Below are positions 25,226 to 34,289 of a DNA stretch of 64,000 nucleotides, piece after piece. The DNA comes from an uncultured Clostridia bacterium (lineage in GTDB: Bacteria; Bacillota; Clostridia; Oscillospirales; Ruminococcaceae): positions 234,902-298,901 of the forward strand of contig CANQKD010000001.1 of assembly GCA_947624375.1 (NCBI GenBank). Direction: 5' to 3'. The position numbers were made by a program, and so were the translations under genes. Within the stretch, counting starts at the first letter, position 1. The number at the start of each line of letters is the position of its first letter. The notes below the pieces were generated by a model, which was given only the letters and a program-made list of their open reading frames with translations, was not told the DNA's origin and made no database searches.

Positions 25226-25939
25226 ATGAATGATCAAGAAAACAAAGCAGCCGTGCTTAACAGCGCAGGCGAGGAAGAATATCAGGGCAGGCTCGACCTT
25301 GTAAATTTGACTATTGCAGACGGCGTTACCGAAATAGGCGAAGGAGCTTTTGAGGGCTGCAAAAACCTTGTGAGCGTCACCATTCCCGACAGTGTGACAG
25401 AAATAGGCTCTATGGCTTTCAAGGACTGCGAAAGTCTTGCAAGCGTAAAACTACCCGGCGGTATTGACGTAATACGCCACCTTGCTTTTTCAGGCTGCAA
25501 AAGCCTTGCAAACATAAATATTCCCGACAGCGTAAGAATGATATTTACCTTTGCTTTTGCAAACTGCAAGGGTCTTAAAAACATAAACCTGCCCTACGGC
25601 GTTACCAAAATATGCACAGGAGCTTTCAGCTGTTGTGAAAGCCTTGAAAGCATAAATATCCCCGGCAGTGTGACAGAAATAGCTTCTGCTGCATTCTTGG
25701 GCTGCAAAAGCCTTAAAAGCATCAGCTTGCCCGACAGTGTCAGCAAAATAGGCAGAGGCACTTTCGCCTTATGTGAAAGTCTTGAAAGAATAGTTATTCC
25801 CGACAGCGTGACTGATATAGGCATATATGCTTTCAAAGACTGCAAGGGCCTTGTCAGCATGACCTACAAAGGAAAGACTTACAGCTATAATGATGTTGAC
25901 GATTTGTATAATGATATAAACAATAGAAAAGCGCAATAA
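25226..25939 (+). CDS. BspA-type leucine-rich repeat protein (cytoplasmic)
   Basis: A 237-residue protein built of about eight 23-residue TpLRR/LRR_5 repeats with consensus (S/N)IxIPDSVTEIGxxAFxxCKxL. Each repeat has a Cys at the same place, so the solenoid carries a Cys ladder. There is no signal peptide, membrane anchor or sorting motif, so unlike many BspA-like adhesins it should stay in the cytosol unless exported by an unusual route. The C-terminus ends with YKGKTYSYNDVDDLYNDINNR, a short tail seen in other repeat proteins of this class. A strong ribosome site AAAGGAGGTC precedes the ATG. Such genes are often present in many copies in gut Firmicutes; function unknown. Confidence 0.88.
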   Translation: MNDQENKAAVLNSAGEEEYQGRLDLVNLTIADGVTEIGEGAFEGCKNLVSVTIPDSVTEIGSMAFKDCESLASVKLPGGIDVIRHLAFSGCKSLANINIPDSVRMIFTFAFANCKGLKNINLPYGVTKICTGAFSCCESLESINIPGSVTEIASAAFLGCKSLKSISLPDSVSKIGRGTFALCESLERIVIPDSVTDIGIYAFKDCKGLVSMTYKGKTYSYNDVDDLYNDINNRKAQ

Positions 25940-25976
25940 TTGACCGCTCACACCGACCGAAGCCAAAAATGCAAAA

Positions 25977-26009
25977 CCCGGAAGACTGCTGCCTTCCGGG
26001 CTGTTTTTT
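25977..26009. terminator. Bidirectional terminator between LRR gene and glf
   Basis: CCCGGAAG / CTTCCGGG stem with A run on the left (AAAA) and T run on the right (TTTTTT); it serves both convergent genes. Confidence 0.9.
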
Positions 26010-26021
26010 GTACAGATAGCA

Positions 26022-27137
26022 TTATTCGGATACTTTTCCGAACTCTTTCTTGACCGTTTCCAGCGCGGCGATAATTACTTTGTCCATGTCGTAATACTTG
26101 TATTCGCCAAGTCTGCCGCCGAAGATCACTTTGCTTTCCTTGTCGGCAAGCTCTTTGTATTTTGCAAACAACGTGCCGTTCTTTTCATCGTTCACGGGGT
26201 AGTAAGGCTCGTCACCGGGCTTCCATTCTGCCGAATATTCTTTAGAAATAATGGTAGTAGGCTGCGTGCCGAACTCAAAGAACTTGTGCTCTATTATTCT
26301 GGTGTAGGGGTGTTCGCTGTCGGTGTAATTGACCACCGCGTTGCCCTGATAATTCGGCGTGTCAAGCTCCTCGGTCTCAAAACGAACGCTTCTGTATTCA
26401 AGGTTGCCAAAGCAATAGTTGAAGTACGCGTCTATTGCGCCGGTGTATACCACCTTGTCTGCCATGGCATCAAATTTTTCCTTGTCGTCAAGATAATTTG
26501 TATCTAGCATTACGTCAATGCCGTCGAGCATCTTCTCTATAACAGCGGTATAGCCGCCTATCGGTATGCCTTGGTAGCTATCGTTGAAATAGTTGTTGTC
26601 ATAGGTAAAGCGAACGGGCAGCCGCTTTATTATAAACGCAGGAAGCTCCTTGCAGTCTCTGCCCCACTGCTTTTCGGTATAGCACTTTACAAGCTTTTCG
26701 TATATATCCCTGCCGACGAGCGAAATAGCCTGCTCCTCAAGGTTTTTCGGCTCGCCTTTTATCTCCTTGCGCTGCTCCTCTATGATAGCCATAGCCTCAT
26801 CGGGGGTAGCGATATTCCACATCTTTGAGAAGGTATTCATATTGAACGGCATATTGTAAAGCTCGTTTTTGTACCTTGCTATAGGCGAGTTTGTGTAGCG
26901 GTTGAATTCTGCGAACCTCTGCACATAATTCCACACAAACTTGTCACTGGTGTGGAATATATGCGCACCGTAGACATGAACGTTTATGCCGCTTCTGTTC
27001 TCGGTATAGATATTACCGCCGACGTGTCCGCGCTTGTCGATAACAAGGCAGCTTTTGCCGTTTCTCTTTGCCTCATAGGCGAAAACCGCCCCATAAAGAC
27101 CTGCGCCAACTATCAGATAATCGTAATGCTTGCTCAT
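26022..27137 (-). CDS. glf: UDP-galactopyranose mutase
   Basis: A 371-residue flavoenzyme converting UDP-galactopyranose to UDP-galactofuranose. The N-terminal FAD-binding motif is VGAGLYGA, with VIDKRGHVGGNIY and the NVHVYGAHIFHT segment typical of Glf; RLPVRFTYDNNYF and KEYSAEWKPGDEPYYPVND are further family signatures. Length is typical. It is the last gene of the seven-gene glycan operon and overlaps the preceding gene by four bases (ATGA). Together with the GlfT2-like transferase it establishes that the surface glycan contains galactofuranose. Confidence 0.96.
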   Translation of the reverse strand: MSKHYDYLIVGAGLYGAVFAYEAKRNGKSCLVIDKRGHVGGNIYTENRSGINVHVYGAHIFHTSDKFVWNYVQRFAEFNRYTNSPIARYKNELYNMPFNMNTFSKMWNIATPDEAMAIIEEQRKEIKGEPKNLEEQAISLVGRDIYEKLVKCYTEKQWGRDCKELPAFIIKRLPVRFTYDNNYFNDSYQGIPIGGYTAVIEKMLDGIDVMLDTNYLDDKEKFDAMADKVVYTGAIDAYFNYCFGNLEYRSVRFETEELDTPNYQGNAVVNYTDSEHPYTRIIEHKFFEFGTQPTTIISKEYSAEWKPGDEPYYPVNDEKNGTLFAKYKELADKESKVIFGGRLGEYKYYDMDKVIIAALETVKKEFGKVSE

Positions 27138-29563
27138 TTTTTATCCTCCATTCTCTTGTCATATGCTGCATAAGCACAGTATGAATCGTATTTCTTAGGC
27201 GAGAACAGTGCGTTTTCAAGCCACGACATCGACTTGCTCCTTAACTCGTCAAGCTTTTTATCCGGCTCGGTGTAGTCAAGCCCGTCAAGCAATCCCATAT
27301 TCTCACCAAGCTGCTGCGGCGTATCAAACAAACGATCTTTAAGACCTACAGGTTCAAGCAGCGAAACAAACCGCTGTGCGCCGCGCTTCTTGTTGAGAAG
27401 AGTTATAAACGGCTTTTGATAGATTATTGAAAATATAGTGCCGTGGAATGAATCGGTGACGACCGCCTTTGCGTGAGAATAATACCACAGCCATTCATAA
27501 AGATCAACTTCACTTTTGATCTCTATATCAGGCTTATTATCATCAGTCATTTCTTCTTTTGGGGTAAGCGCCAGTTTTGCAATATTTTCCTCAAAAATCT
27601 GCGGCGGCTCATCAAGAATAACTATGACCTTGCATTTCTTTTCTACAGAGATTTTTTCAAGCTGCTTGCCTATTATTTCATCGGGATCAAGAACATATGC
27701 CAGAATATATTCTTCGTTATATTCAAGTTCAGCCTTATCGATAAGAGCCTGATATTCCTCCAAAGGGCACAGAAATGTCGGGTCACACACCTGCACTACA
27801 TCAGATACGCCAAACATATTTTCTGCAATATCCTTGGAAAGCTTATCACGAACAGAGACATGATCAAACTGTCTGAGAAAATACGAATTGACTGTTTTCT
27901 CCTTCTCTGTGCCGCCGAAACCCTTTCCGAACGAAGTACCATAAGCGATGCGCTTATTATGAACGCCCGCAAAGCTGAGATAATACATCTGGCGATAAGG
28001 TCTGCTGAGATAAATGTTCCACAGCTGATCTGAACCTACCATAAAAGTATCACAGTTTGAATTCAGCGATCCCAGATCGTCAATGCGGTACTTTTTGCTG
28101 ACCTTATAAAAATCTCTCGCTATCTTGCGGGGGTCTGTCTTTTTAATATCGGCGCCCTCGCGTTCCAGAGGATTTTCTATCATCAGAACAGACAAACCGA
28201 AGGTCTTTTGCAGCACCTGATGCAAAGCATAATAAGTTGCCATGCTGCCGTAGTTACGTCCGTACCACAGACCTATAAGTCCGATATCATACCTGTCGTT
28301 TGCCGCATAATTGGCAGCTTTTACAAAACCGTGCCGCGGCATAACCTCAAAAAAGTTTCTGCGCTTGTTCACATTCACGCCTACACGTGCGCCAAATCGG
28401 TTGTTTCGCAGCGCATATTCAAGAGGTACGGGCACTGCCGACTGTGCAGCAGGCATTATATCCTGAACGACGGCATTGCCCTTTTCATTATTTATAAGCA
28501 TTACCGAAACGCCTTTGTCATCGTTGATAGTAGTATCAAACTGACTTATGCCCCAGAAGTCGCCTGCGGTAATATCACCGCGCCTTGGCAGCTCACAGAA
28601 TTTGCAGCTATAGCATGACTGCCGCAGCATTACCGAGCCGTGAAAGCATTTTTCATATGGATCTGTTTCGATACATCTCAGCTGCGTGTTATCTTCTTTA
28701 TCTACAATTTCAAGATTAACGCAATTATATCCGGCAGATTTTGTTCTGAAACGAAATTCTTTTATCTGCGAAACATCGCAGGTCTCTTCAAGATACTTTT
28801 CAAATGCCCCGGGAGACGGCACACCATGGCATACTATATCCATAGTGAGAAGATTTTCATGATCTTTTTTCAAAAACGCTTTAAGACCTGCGACCTGACA
28901 GGGGCAGCCGCTGAAAAGAACATATCTTCCCTCATCGAGCAGCTTTTTAAGCTCGGCAAACACAGGCGCAGTATTGCTCTGTACATATTTTGAGCCTCTC
29001 AGCCTGTACATCTGTGAGGGGTCATCTATTATGATATGCTCAACGTGGAAATCATCTGTAAAAGCAGCGCCGCACACAACTCCTCCCTTACCGAAGACAT
29101 AGTCAGCCAGCAGAGAGAACACGCCGCCCGACGAGCTTTTCATTCTTATATCATCATCAGCCTTTACCGCAAAACATTCCGGTGTCTTTGTATTTTCATC
29201 GGTGCGGTCGTTCATCGCAGGACAGGTCTTAGCGCAGATCTTGCATTTTATACACTTACTATGATCGATAACAGGTGACAAAAAGCCTTCGCTGTCCCTT
29301 TTCATTTCTATAGCGCCCTTAGGACAAACTGCACAGCAAGCGCCGCAGCCGGTACATTTTTCGGTTTTCAGGTCTTCAACAGTAACAGGCTCAGCTGTAA
29401 CTGTCGGCAAAGAGACGGGCTTAGCATCCGCTTTTGCTTCTTCTTTTTGTATGTCTTTTATGTCAGTCGAAGGAGCTTTTTCTTCAGGCTCTGCTTTAGG
29501 CTCTTCAAAAAACGCTCGCTTTGCAGCGGCAAGTGTTCTGTATATCCTGTTATCCTTGTTCAT
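27134..29563 (-). CDS. Ferredoxin / F420-hydrogenase-beta-like / polysaccharide pyruvyl transferase fusion
   Basis: An 809-residue cytosolic fusion. Residues about 70-125 hold two 4Fe-4S cluster motifs (CTGCGACCAVCP and CIKCKICAKTCP). Residues about 130-400 resemble the FrhB/FdhB C-terminal domain (SSSGGVFSLLADYVF, FSGCPCQVAGLKAFL, VCHGVPSPGAFEKYLEE). Residues about 415-790 form a polysaccharide pyruvyl transferase domain (IGLIGLWYGRNYGSMATYYAL, MVGSDQLWN, VTDSFHGTIFSIIY). Similar fusions or adjacent pairs occur in capsule loci of Bacteroides and clostridia. The pyruvyl part probably adds a pyruvate ketal to a sugar of the repeat unit; the redox part is unexplained. It starts within the stop of the GlfT2-like gene and ends within glf. 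Two N-terminal acidic/Lys stretches form a linker. Confidence 0.88.
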   Translation of the reverse strand: MNKDNRIYRTLAAAKRAFFEEPKAEPEEKAPSTDIKDIQKEEAKADAKPVSLPTVTAEPVTVEDLKTEKCTGCGACCAVCPKGAIEMKRDSEGFLSPVIDHSKCIKCKICAKTCPAMNDRTDENTKTPECFAVKADDDIRMKSSSGGVFSLLADYVFGKGGVVCGAAFTDDFHVEHIIIDDPSQMYRLRGSKYVQSNTAPVFAELKKLLDEGRYVLFSGCPCQVAGLKAFLKKDHENLLTMDIVCHGVPSPGAFEKYLEETCDVSQIKEFRFRTKSAGYNCVNLEIVDKEDNTQLRCIETDPYEKCFHGSVMLRQSCYSCKFCELPRRGDITAGDFWGISQFDTTINDDKGVSVMLINNEKGNAVVQDIMPAAQSAVPVPLEYALRNNRFGARVGVNVNKRRNFFEVMPRHGFVKAANYAANDRYDIGLIGLWYGRNYGSMATYYALHQVLQKTFGLSVLMIENPLEREGADIKKTDPRKIARDFYKVSKKYRIDDLGSLNSNCDTFMVGSDQLWNIYLSRPYRQMYYLSFAGVHNKRIAYGTSFGKGFGGTEKEKTVNSYFLRQFDHVSVRDKLSKDIAENMFGVSDVVQVCDPTFLCPLEEYQALIDKAELEYNEEYILAYVLDPDEIIGKQLEKISVEKKCKVIVILDEPPQIFEENIAKLALTPKEEMTDDNKPDIEIKSEVDLYEWLWYYSHAKAVVTDSFHGTIFSIIYQKPFITLLNKKRGAQRFVSLLEPVGLKDRLFDTPQQLGENMGLLDGLDYTEPDKKLDELRSKSMSWLENALFSPKKYDSYCAYAAYDKRMEDKK

Positions 29564-31407
29564 ATACCTAAATACTCCTTCCAGAAGCTTTCAGAAGTCA
29601 GAGAAGAAAGAGCTTGTGCGTATGTTCTTTCAACGGTCTCATGATGCCTTTTATAATTCTTCATGACCTTTCTGTACCGCTTTATCAGTTTGAAACAGCG
29701 GCGGCGGTTTATATGGCGCACACACGCAGTATCGTCTTTAACGTTCACTGCTATAAGAGTTCTTCTTCTGTAATTCTTGCCCGGTACAAAAAACCAGTCA
29801 TACGATATTACCTCGGGCCAGTGTCTCAAAAACAGGTTGGGAACAAGGTGTCCGTTTATTGTGATGACATACAGCATCTTTTTGAATCTGTTCAGTCTTC
29901 TGTATTCATAAGGATCGCCGTTCACGCCAATATATTCTGATGGCAGTTCGTTTCTGGGCACAAGTTTTTCATTCTTTGCCGAATGTTCTTTAAGGCACTG
30001 CTCGCCCGATAGCTTTTTGAAATAGTCGGGACCTTTCATAAAATCGTCTATCGCATCAACTATCTGCTCGGCGTTATTATATGCAAAACGAGTTATCTCT
30101 TTCCAGAAGAGCGTTTTCATACGCTTTATAAAATCGACATCCTGGCATATATTAGTAGCAGCCTGTATGATAAGGCTGTTTCTGTGCACCTGATACAGCT
30201 CCATAGCGGCGTTGAACTTGCCTGCAAAACCTACGTGCCATATACATATGCCGTTCATTGTCAGAAACTTTGCATTGTTGCGTATGCTGAACTCAACGTC
30301 ATCGCCTCTTACAAACACAGGCAGCGGAAGACCGTTTTTCTCTATCGCTTTTACGGGTATACAGCAGAACCACCAGCCTGCATAGCAGTTCTCGTGCTCT
30401 CTTTTCGCCAATTTTTCGTTTCTTAGCAGAGCATCGACAAATCGCATATCAAGGCTGTACTTCAAAGGACCGTAAGAGCCGTCCTCCTTATGCACATATC
30501 CTACGTCTTCATACTGTATATATCTTTCGTCATAGTCAAACATTGCGCCGCTGACAAAATGGTCGGCATACTCGGGCTTTACTATCCTCAGCAGATAAAA
30601 CGTTCTGAAAATGCTTTCCGGCATTATCATAACATCGTCGTCCATAAGCAGCACATGGGTAGGCTTGTTTTCCATATGCAGTGATTCTATCATGCCTCTT
30701 GTAAAGCCGCCGGCGCCGCCAACGTTCTGATTGGGGTGCACTATAAGATTTTCGCAGTTGAACTGCTCGGGGTCGAGCGTTCTGCCGTTATCCATTACAT
30801 GAACGAACAGCTTGCCGTTCATATCGGTATCTTTATTAAGTATATTATCTTTGATAAGTTTGATATTTTGCTTGATAAATGCTTCCTTGCGGAAAGTGGT
30901 TGAAACGAGAGAAATGCTTATATCTCTGATATCGCTCTCTTCTGCCTGAGCATAATAAGCAGCCTCATATATGCGCATTTCTTCTGTAGCTGTAACAGTA
31001 AACGAGATAAGCGGTTTATCGGTATCGGGAAGGTCAAACGTGACCGTTGTTTTTTCTTCGCTCGAAAGAGGTTTCTGCATAAGCACCGAATAATTAATAT
31101 TCTTTGAGTTGCTGAATACTTCCGTAAACTCTATAGAGCCCTTGCCCTTGAACGTTATGCTGAACTTAAAGCTTTTCGCAGCGGTATGCTCTTTCAGATA
31201 GCCTACTTGCAGGCAGTTGAAATATGAAGTAAAATCAACACTTTTATACTTTGTGAACACATGGCTGTGATCCTCTGCATCATATATGATGTGGGTCATT
31301 CTTTTAGTCATGGCACTTCTGTGCATAAGCTCCGAATACTCACGCAGGTTGGCATCTGCATCATACTGCATTACAACATTTTGCAGCTTTACTGTTACTT
31401 CTGACAT
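29560..31407 (-). CDS. GlfT2-like galactofuranosyltransferase
   Basis: A 615-residue GT2-fold enzyme with an N-terminal beta-sandwich domain (about 1-160) as in mycobacterial GlfT2. The catalytic centre has the acceptor/donor motif MDDDVMIMP near residue 256, RGDDVEFSIR near 365 and CIWHVGF with a His near 390; QNVGGAGGFTRGM is the GlfT2 loop. It should transfer galactofuranose from the UDP-Galf made by Glf onto a growing glycan at the cytoplasmic face. No membrane helix is visible. Its stop overlaps the start of the next gene (ATGA). GGGAGA precedes the ATG. Polymerase versus single-residue transferase activity cannot be decided. Confidence 0.9.
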   Translation of the reverse strand: MSEVTVKLQNVVMQYDADANLREYSELMHRSAMTKRMTHIIYDAEDHSHVFTKYKSVDFTSYFNCLQVGYLKEHTAAKSFKFSITFKGKGSIEFTEVFSNSKNINYSVLMQKPLSSEEKTTVTFDLPDTDKPLISFTVTATEEMRIYEAAYYAQAEESDIRDISISLVSTTFRKEAFIKQNIKLIKDNILNKDTDMNGKLFVHVMDNGRTLDPEQFNCENLIVHPNQNVGGAGGFTRGMIESLHMENKPTHVLLMDDDVMIMPESIFRTFYLLRIVKPEYADHFVSGAMFDYDERYIQYEDVGYVHKEDGSYGPLKYSLDMRFVDALLRNEKLAKREHENCYAGWWFCCIPVKAIEKNGLPLPVFVRGDDVEFSIRNNAKFLTMNGICIWHVGFAGKFNAAMELYQVHRNSLIIQAATNICQDVDFIKRMKTLFWKEITRFAYNNAEQIVDAIDDFMKGPDYFKKLSGEQCLKEHSAKNEKLVPRNELPSEYIGVNGDPYEYRRLNRFKKMLYVITINGHLVPNLFLRHWPEVISYDWFFVPGKNYRRRTLIAVNVKDDTACVRHINRRRCFKLIKRYRKVMKNYKRHHETVERTYAQALSSLTSESFWKEYLGI

Positions 31408-31431
31408 TTAATTTCTCCCTTTCAGTTATGA

Positions 31432-32310
31432 TCATTTATTTGCAGAGTCTGTTTGTTCCCTCTTTTTTCTGATATTTTCAGCCTGCTCGTTCAGAGCCTT
31501 TTCTGCCTTTGCGCGCTTCTTGCGCTCGGCAGCTTTTATGGCTTCTATATTCGTTTCATACTCGTCGCATATCTCCTGGGCATCGCCGACTTTAAGCACC
31601 TTGCCGTGATTGAGCCATACAGCCTTGTTGCACATAGCCCGCACCTGTGTCATATTGTGCGAAACAAACAACAGCGTTGTTCCGTTTGACAACATTTCAT
31701 TCATTTTGTTCATACACTTTTTTCTGAACAAAACGTCGCCCACCGAAAGCACCTCATCGACAATAAGTATATCGGGCTGCACAATAGTGGCTACCGAAAA
31801 TCCCAGACGCGATTTCATACCCGATGAAAAATTCTGCACGGGAGAATCGAGAAAATCTTCCAGCTCGGAGAACTCGACAATCTCGTCAAATTTGCTGTCT
31901 ATAAATTTTTTGTCATAGCCCAGAAGGCAGCCGTTGAGATATATATTTTCCCTTGCGGTAAGCTTAGGGTCAATGCCTGCGCCAAGCTCTATCAGAGATG
32001 CCACAGTACCCCTTACAGAAACACTGCCCTTATATGGTTTGAGTATCTTGCTTATAACTTTCAAAAGTGTAGATTTACCGCTGCCGTTAGTACCTATTAT
32101 TGCCCATGCTTCGCCCTTTTTTATATGCAGCGAAACATCTTGCAGCGCTAAAAACTCCTGAAACATCAGCTGACGTTTTACAAGCTTTATAAAATACTCT
32201 TTCAGATCGTTTATATTTTCTGTAGATTTGTTGAACCTTATGGTAACGTTGTTTACATCGATGATGTACTCGCTGTCGCCGCCCATAGGCTCTGAATTAC
32301 TGTTTGTCAT
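31432..32310 (-). CDS. ABC transporter ATPase for polysaccharide export (Wzt/TagH/RfbE type)
   Basis: A 292-residue ATPase. Walker A GTNGSGKST (about 74), signature NFSSGMKSRLGFS (about 163), Walker B ILIVDEVLSVGD (about 184) and FVSHNM are intact; LIELGAGIDPKLTARENIYLNG is typical of O-antigen and teichoic acid exporters. The protein ends in a charged Lys/Glu coiled tail rather than the C-terminal carbohydrate-binding domain of Escherichia Wzt, so export is probably not gated by a terminal sugar cap. It works with the permease encoded upstream to flip the completed lipid-linked glycan. Separated from it by 24 bases. Confidence 0.92.
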   Translation of the reverse strand: MTNSNSEPMGGDSEYIIDVNNVTIRFNKSTENINDLKEYFIKLVKRQLMFQEFLALQDVSLHIKKGEAWAIIGTNGSGKSTLLKVISKILKPYKGSVSVRGTVASLIELGAGIDPKLTARENIYLNGCLLGYDKKFIDSKFDEIVEFSELEDFLDSPVQNFSSGMKSRLGFSVATIVQPDILIVDEVLSVGDVLFRKKCMNKMNEMLSNGTTLLFVSHNMTQVRAMCNKAVWLNHGKVLKVGDAQEICDEYETNIEAIKAAERKKRAKAEKALNEQAENIRKKREQTDSANK

Positions 32311-32334
32311 TTATCTGTTTACCTCTCTGTTATA

Positions 32335-33228
32335 TCATATATAAAGGATAAACTTATCCTGCGAACGCTTGAAGAAAAATACACCTATTGCAAACATAAG
32401 CAGCGCATATCCCATGCCGATCAGAAAATCCCACTGATCTACCGCTGCCCAGTAAGGTGTTTTTCCTACCGCCGGCACCCAGACAAAATACCTGAACTGC
32501 TTTATATAAATGTACAGCGGATTGAACCTTTCTATTATTATTGCAAGATACTTTGCATAAGGCTCAATGCCCTTTGCCGCCTGCTTTACTCCCTTTTCAT
32601 ATAACATACCCAGATCATAAAAGATCGCCGAGCAGTACAGCCACATTGTAACGAATGCATTGTAGATGTATCTTATATCACGGAAGAAAACGTGCAGCTG
32701 AGCGAGGAAAAATCCCAGCCCCAGAGCGAAAATATATGCTTGTATTATAGGTATTATTATGCCGAAGTTCCAAAACGAGAACAGCACTCTTTGCTCTGTG
32801 AAAGAGAAGAACACCATTACTATTACCAGCGCGCCGAGGCTGAAAACAAAGTCCACCATTGTAGATGTTACTTTTGAAAGCGGGAACATATACTTGGGCA
32901 CATAAGTCTTTTTCAGCAGCGAGGTATTATCTGTTATAGCGCCCAGCGCCTTGCCTACCGAGTGGTTCACAAACTCGAACATCGTTCGTCCTGCAAGAAG
33001 ATATATCGGGAAAAGCGCCAGATTTCTCTGGAACAGAAATGAGAATACCACCGACATGATTATCATTATCAGCAGCGGATTTAAAACGCTCCAGACATAT
33101 CCTAAAAAGCTCCTTCTGTACTTCAGCTTAATATCTCTTGAAACAAGCTGAACGAGCAGATCTTTGTACTTGAATGTTTCCAGGAAAGAACCTTCCTTTG
33201 GTTTGAATTTCTGCAATAAAGATGACAT
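32335..33228 (-). CDS. ABC transporter permease for polysaccharide export (Wzm/TagG type)
   Basis: A 297-residue six-helix ABC-2 permease. The start at 33228 gives a 9-base spacing from GGAGG; an in-frame ATG three codons earlier lies too close to it. The N-terminal YKDLLVQLVSRDIKLKYRRS is the amphipathic interface helix conserved in Wzm/TagG, followed by YVWSVLNPLLIMIIMSVVF. It exports the galactofuran-type glycan with the ATPase encoded next in the operon. Length and order match teichoic-acid and O-antigen exporters. Confidence 0.92.
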   Translation of the reverse strand: MSSLLQKFKPKEGSFLETFKYKDLLVQLVSRDIKLKYRRSFLGYVWSVLNPLLIMIIMSVVFSFLFQRNLALFPIYLLAGRTMFEFVNHSVGKALGAITDNTSLLKKTYVPKYMFPLSKVTSTMVDFVFSLGALVIVMVFFSFTEQRVLFSFWNFGIIIPIIQAYIFALGLGFFLAQLHVFFRDIRYIYNAFVTMWLYCSAIFYDLGMLYEKGVKQAAKGIEPYAKYLAIIIERFNPLYIYIKQFRYFVWVPAVGKTPYWAAVDQWDFLIGMGYALLMFAIGVFFFKRSQDKFILYI

Positions 33229-33247
33229 TGCTGTCATGCCTCCTGTT

Positions 33248-34288
33248 TTAGTTGAAATCGTGGTTGCCTCTTATTTTGTTGTATATCTTTGAGGCAAGTA
33301 TCTTATCAAATGTTCTCTTGCCGATGTGAAGTCTGTTCATCAGCAAAAACGCTTTATATTGTTTTTGTGCCAGCGCAAAAGTTCTGGACATTTCTTTTTT
33401 TACGCGCTGCATTATCTCCTCAGCTGCCGCCCTGCCCTCTTTTCTGTCTTCATCGACAAGCAGCATAGTGCGGAAGTAGCTGAGCATAAGCCCCTGCGTT
33501 TTCATGCAATAGTAGTCTCTGCCATAGCAGCCCTTTTTCAGCCGCAGACCGTGATATTCATCTATAAGCCTGTTGATAACAGCCTTTGTATGCCCCGAGC
33601 GTTTAAGCTGGTTTGCCTCTGAAACGCTTTGTTCAACATCGCCCACGCGGTAGTCATACAGAAAAATATCAAACGGCGTAATGCTTTTTGCATAGCAGCA
33701 AGGCAGTGTGGCATACTCATGGTCTTCATAGAAAACGTGCTCTGAAAGCTGCATACCATACTTTTTATAAAATGCCCTGTTATATGTGATGCCGTGGAAA
33801 GTAAGACTTCTGTCGAAAGACTTCCAGTTTTTCATTATATATATGAAGTCATACGCTCTGCCAAACTGTGGCGGATAGCTTCTCCAGTTCTTTATTTCAC
33901 CGTTAGATGCGTTTACCGTGTGGTGATGAGTAAGCACAACGTCGCTGTCACACTGCTCCAGCAGAGAAACATATTCTTTAAGGTTCTGCGTTTCCACCCA
34001 GTCGTCGGCATCTACAGCTTTTATATACTTGCCGCACGCCGAGGCTATACCTGTGTTCAGCGCGCCGCCGTGACCTTTGTTTTCCTGCGAGATAACACGG
34101 AAGCTTTCAGGATACCTTGCGGCATAGTCAAGCGCTATTCTTTCGGTATTATCAGAAGAGCCGTCGTTTACTACTATTATCTCCATTTTATCTAGTATAT
34201 CGCTGTCGATAAATGACATAAGGCACTTATCGAGAAATCTATCACAATTATAAGAAGGCACTATAAAGCTGACTATCTTGTCCAACAC
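33248..34288 (-). CDS. Family 2 glycosyltransferase
   Basis: A 346-residue GT-A enzyme with N-terminal nucleotide-sugar motif SFIVPSYNCDRFLDKCL, VVNDGSSDNT, and the metal-binding AVDADDW near residue 95; the catalytic-base region reads EDHEYATLPCC. The start is GTG with AAGGAAG upstream. There is no membrane helix, so it acts at the cytoplasmic face on a lipid-linked acceptor. Sugar specificity is not readable. It lies one base from the upstream GT gene and 19 bases from the permease gene. Confidence 0.9.
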   Translation of the reverse strand: MLDKIVSFIVPSYNCDRFLDKCLMSFIDSDILDKMEIIVVNDGSSDNTERIALDYAARYPESFRVISQENKGHGGALNTGIASACGKYIKAVDADDWVETQNLKEYVSLLEQCDSDVVLTHHHTVNASNGEIKNWRSYPPQFGRAYDFIYIMKNWKSFDRSLTFHGITYNRAFYKKYGMQLSEHVFYEDHEYATLPCCYAKSITPFDIFLYDYRVGDVEQSVSEANQLKRSGHTKAVINRLIDEYHGLRLKKGCYGRDYYCMKTQGLMLSYFRTMLLVDEDRKEGRAAAEEIMQRVKKEMSRTFALAQKQYKAFLLMNRLHIGKRTFDKILASKIYNKIRGNHDFN

Positions 34289-34289
34289 A

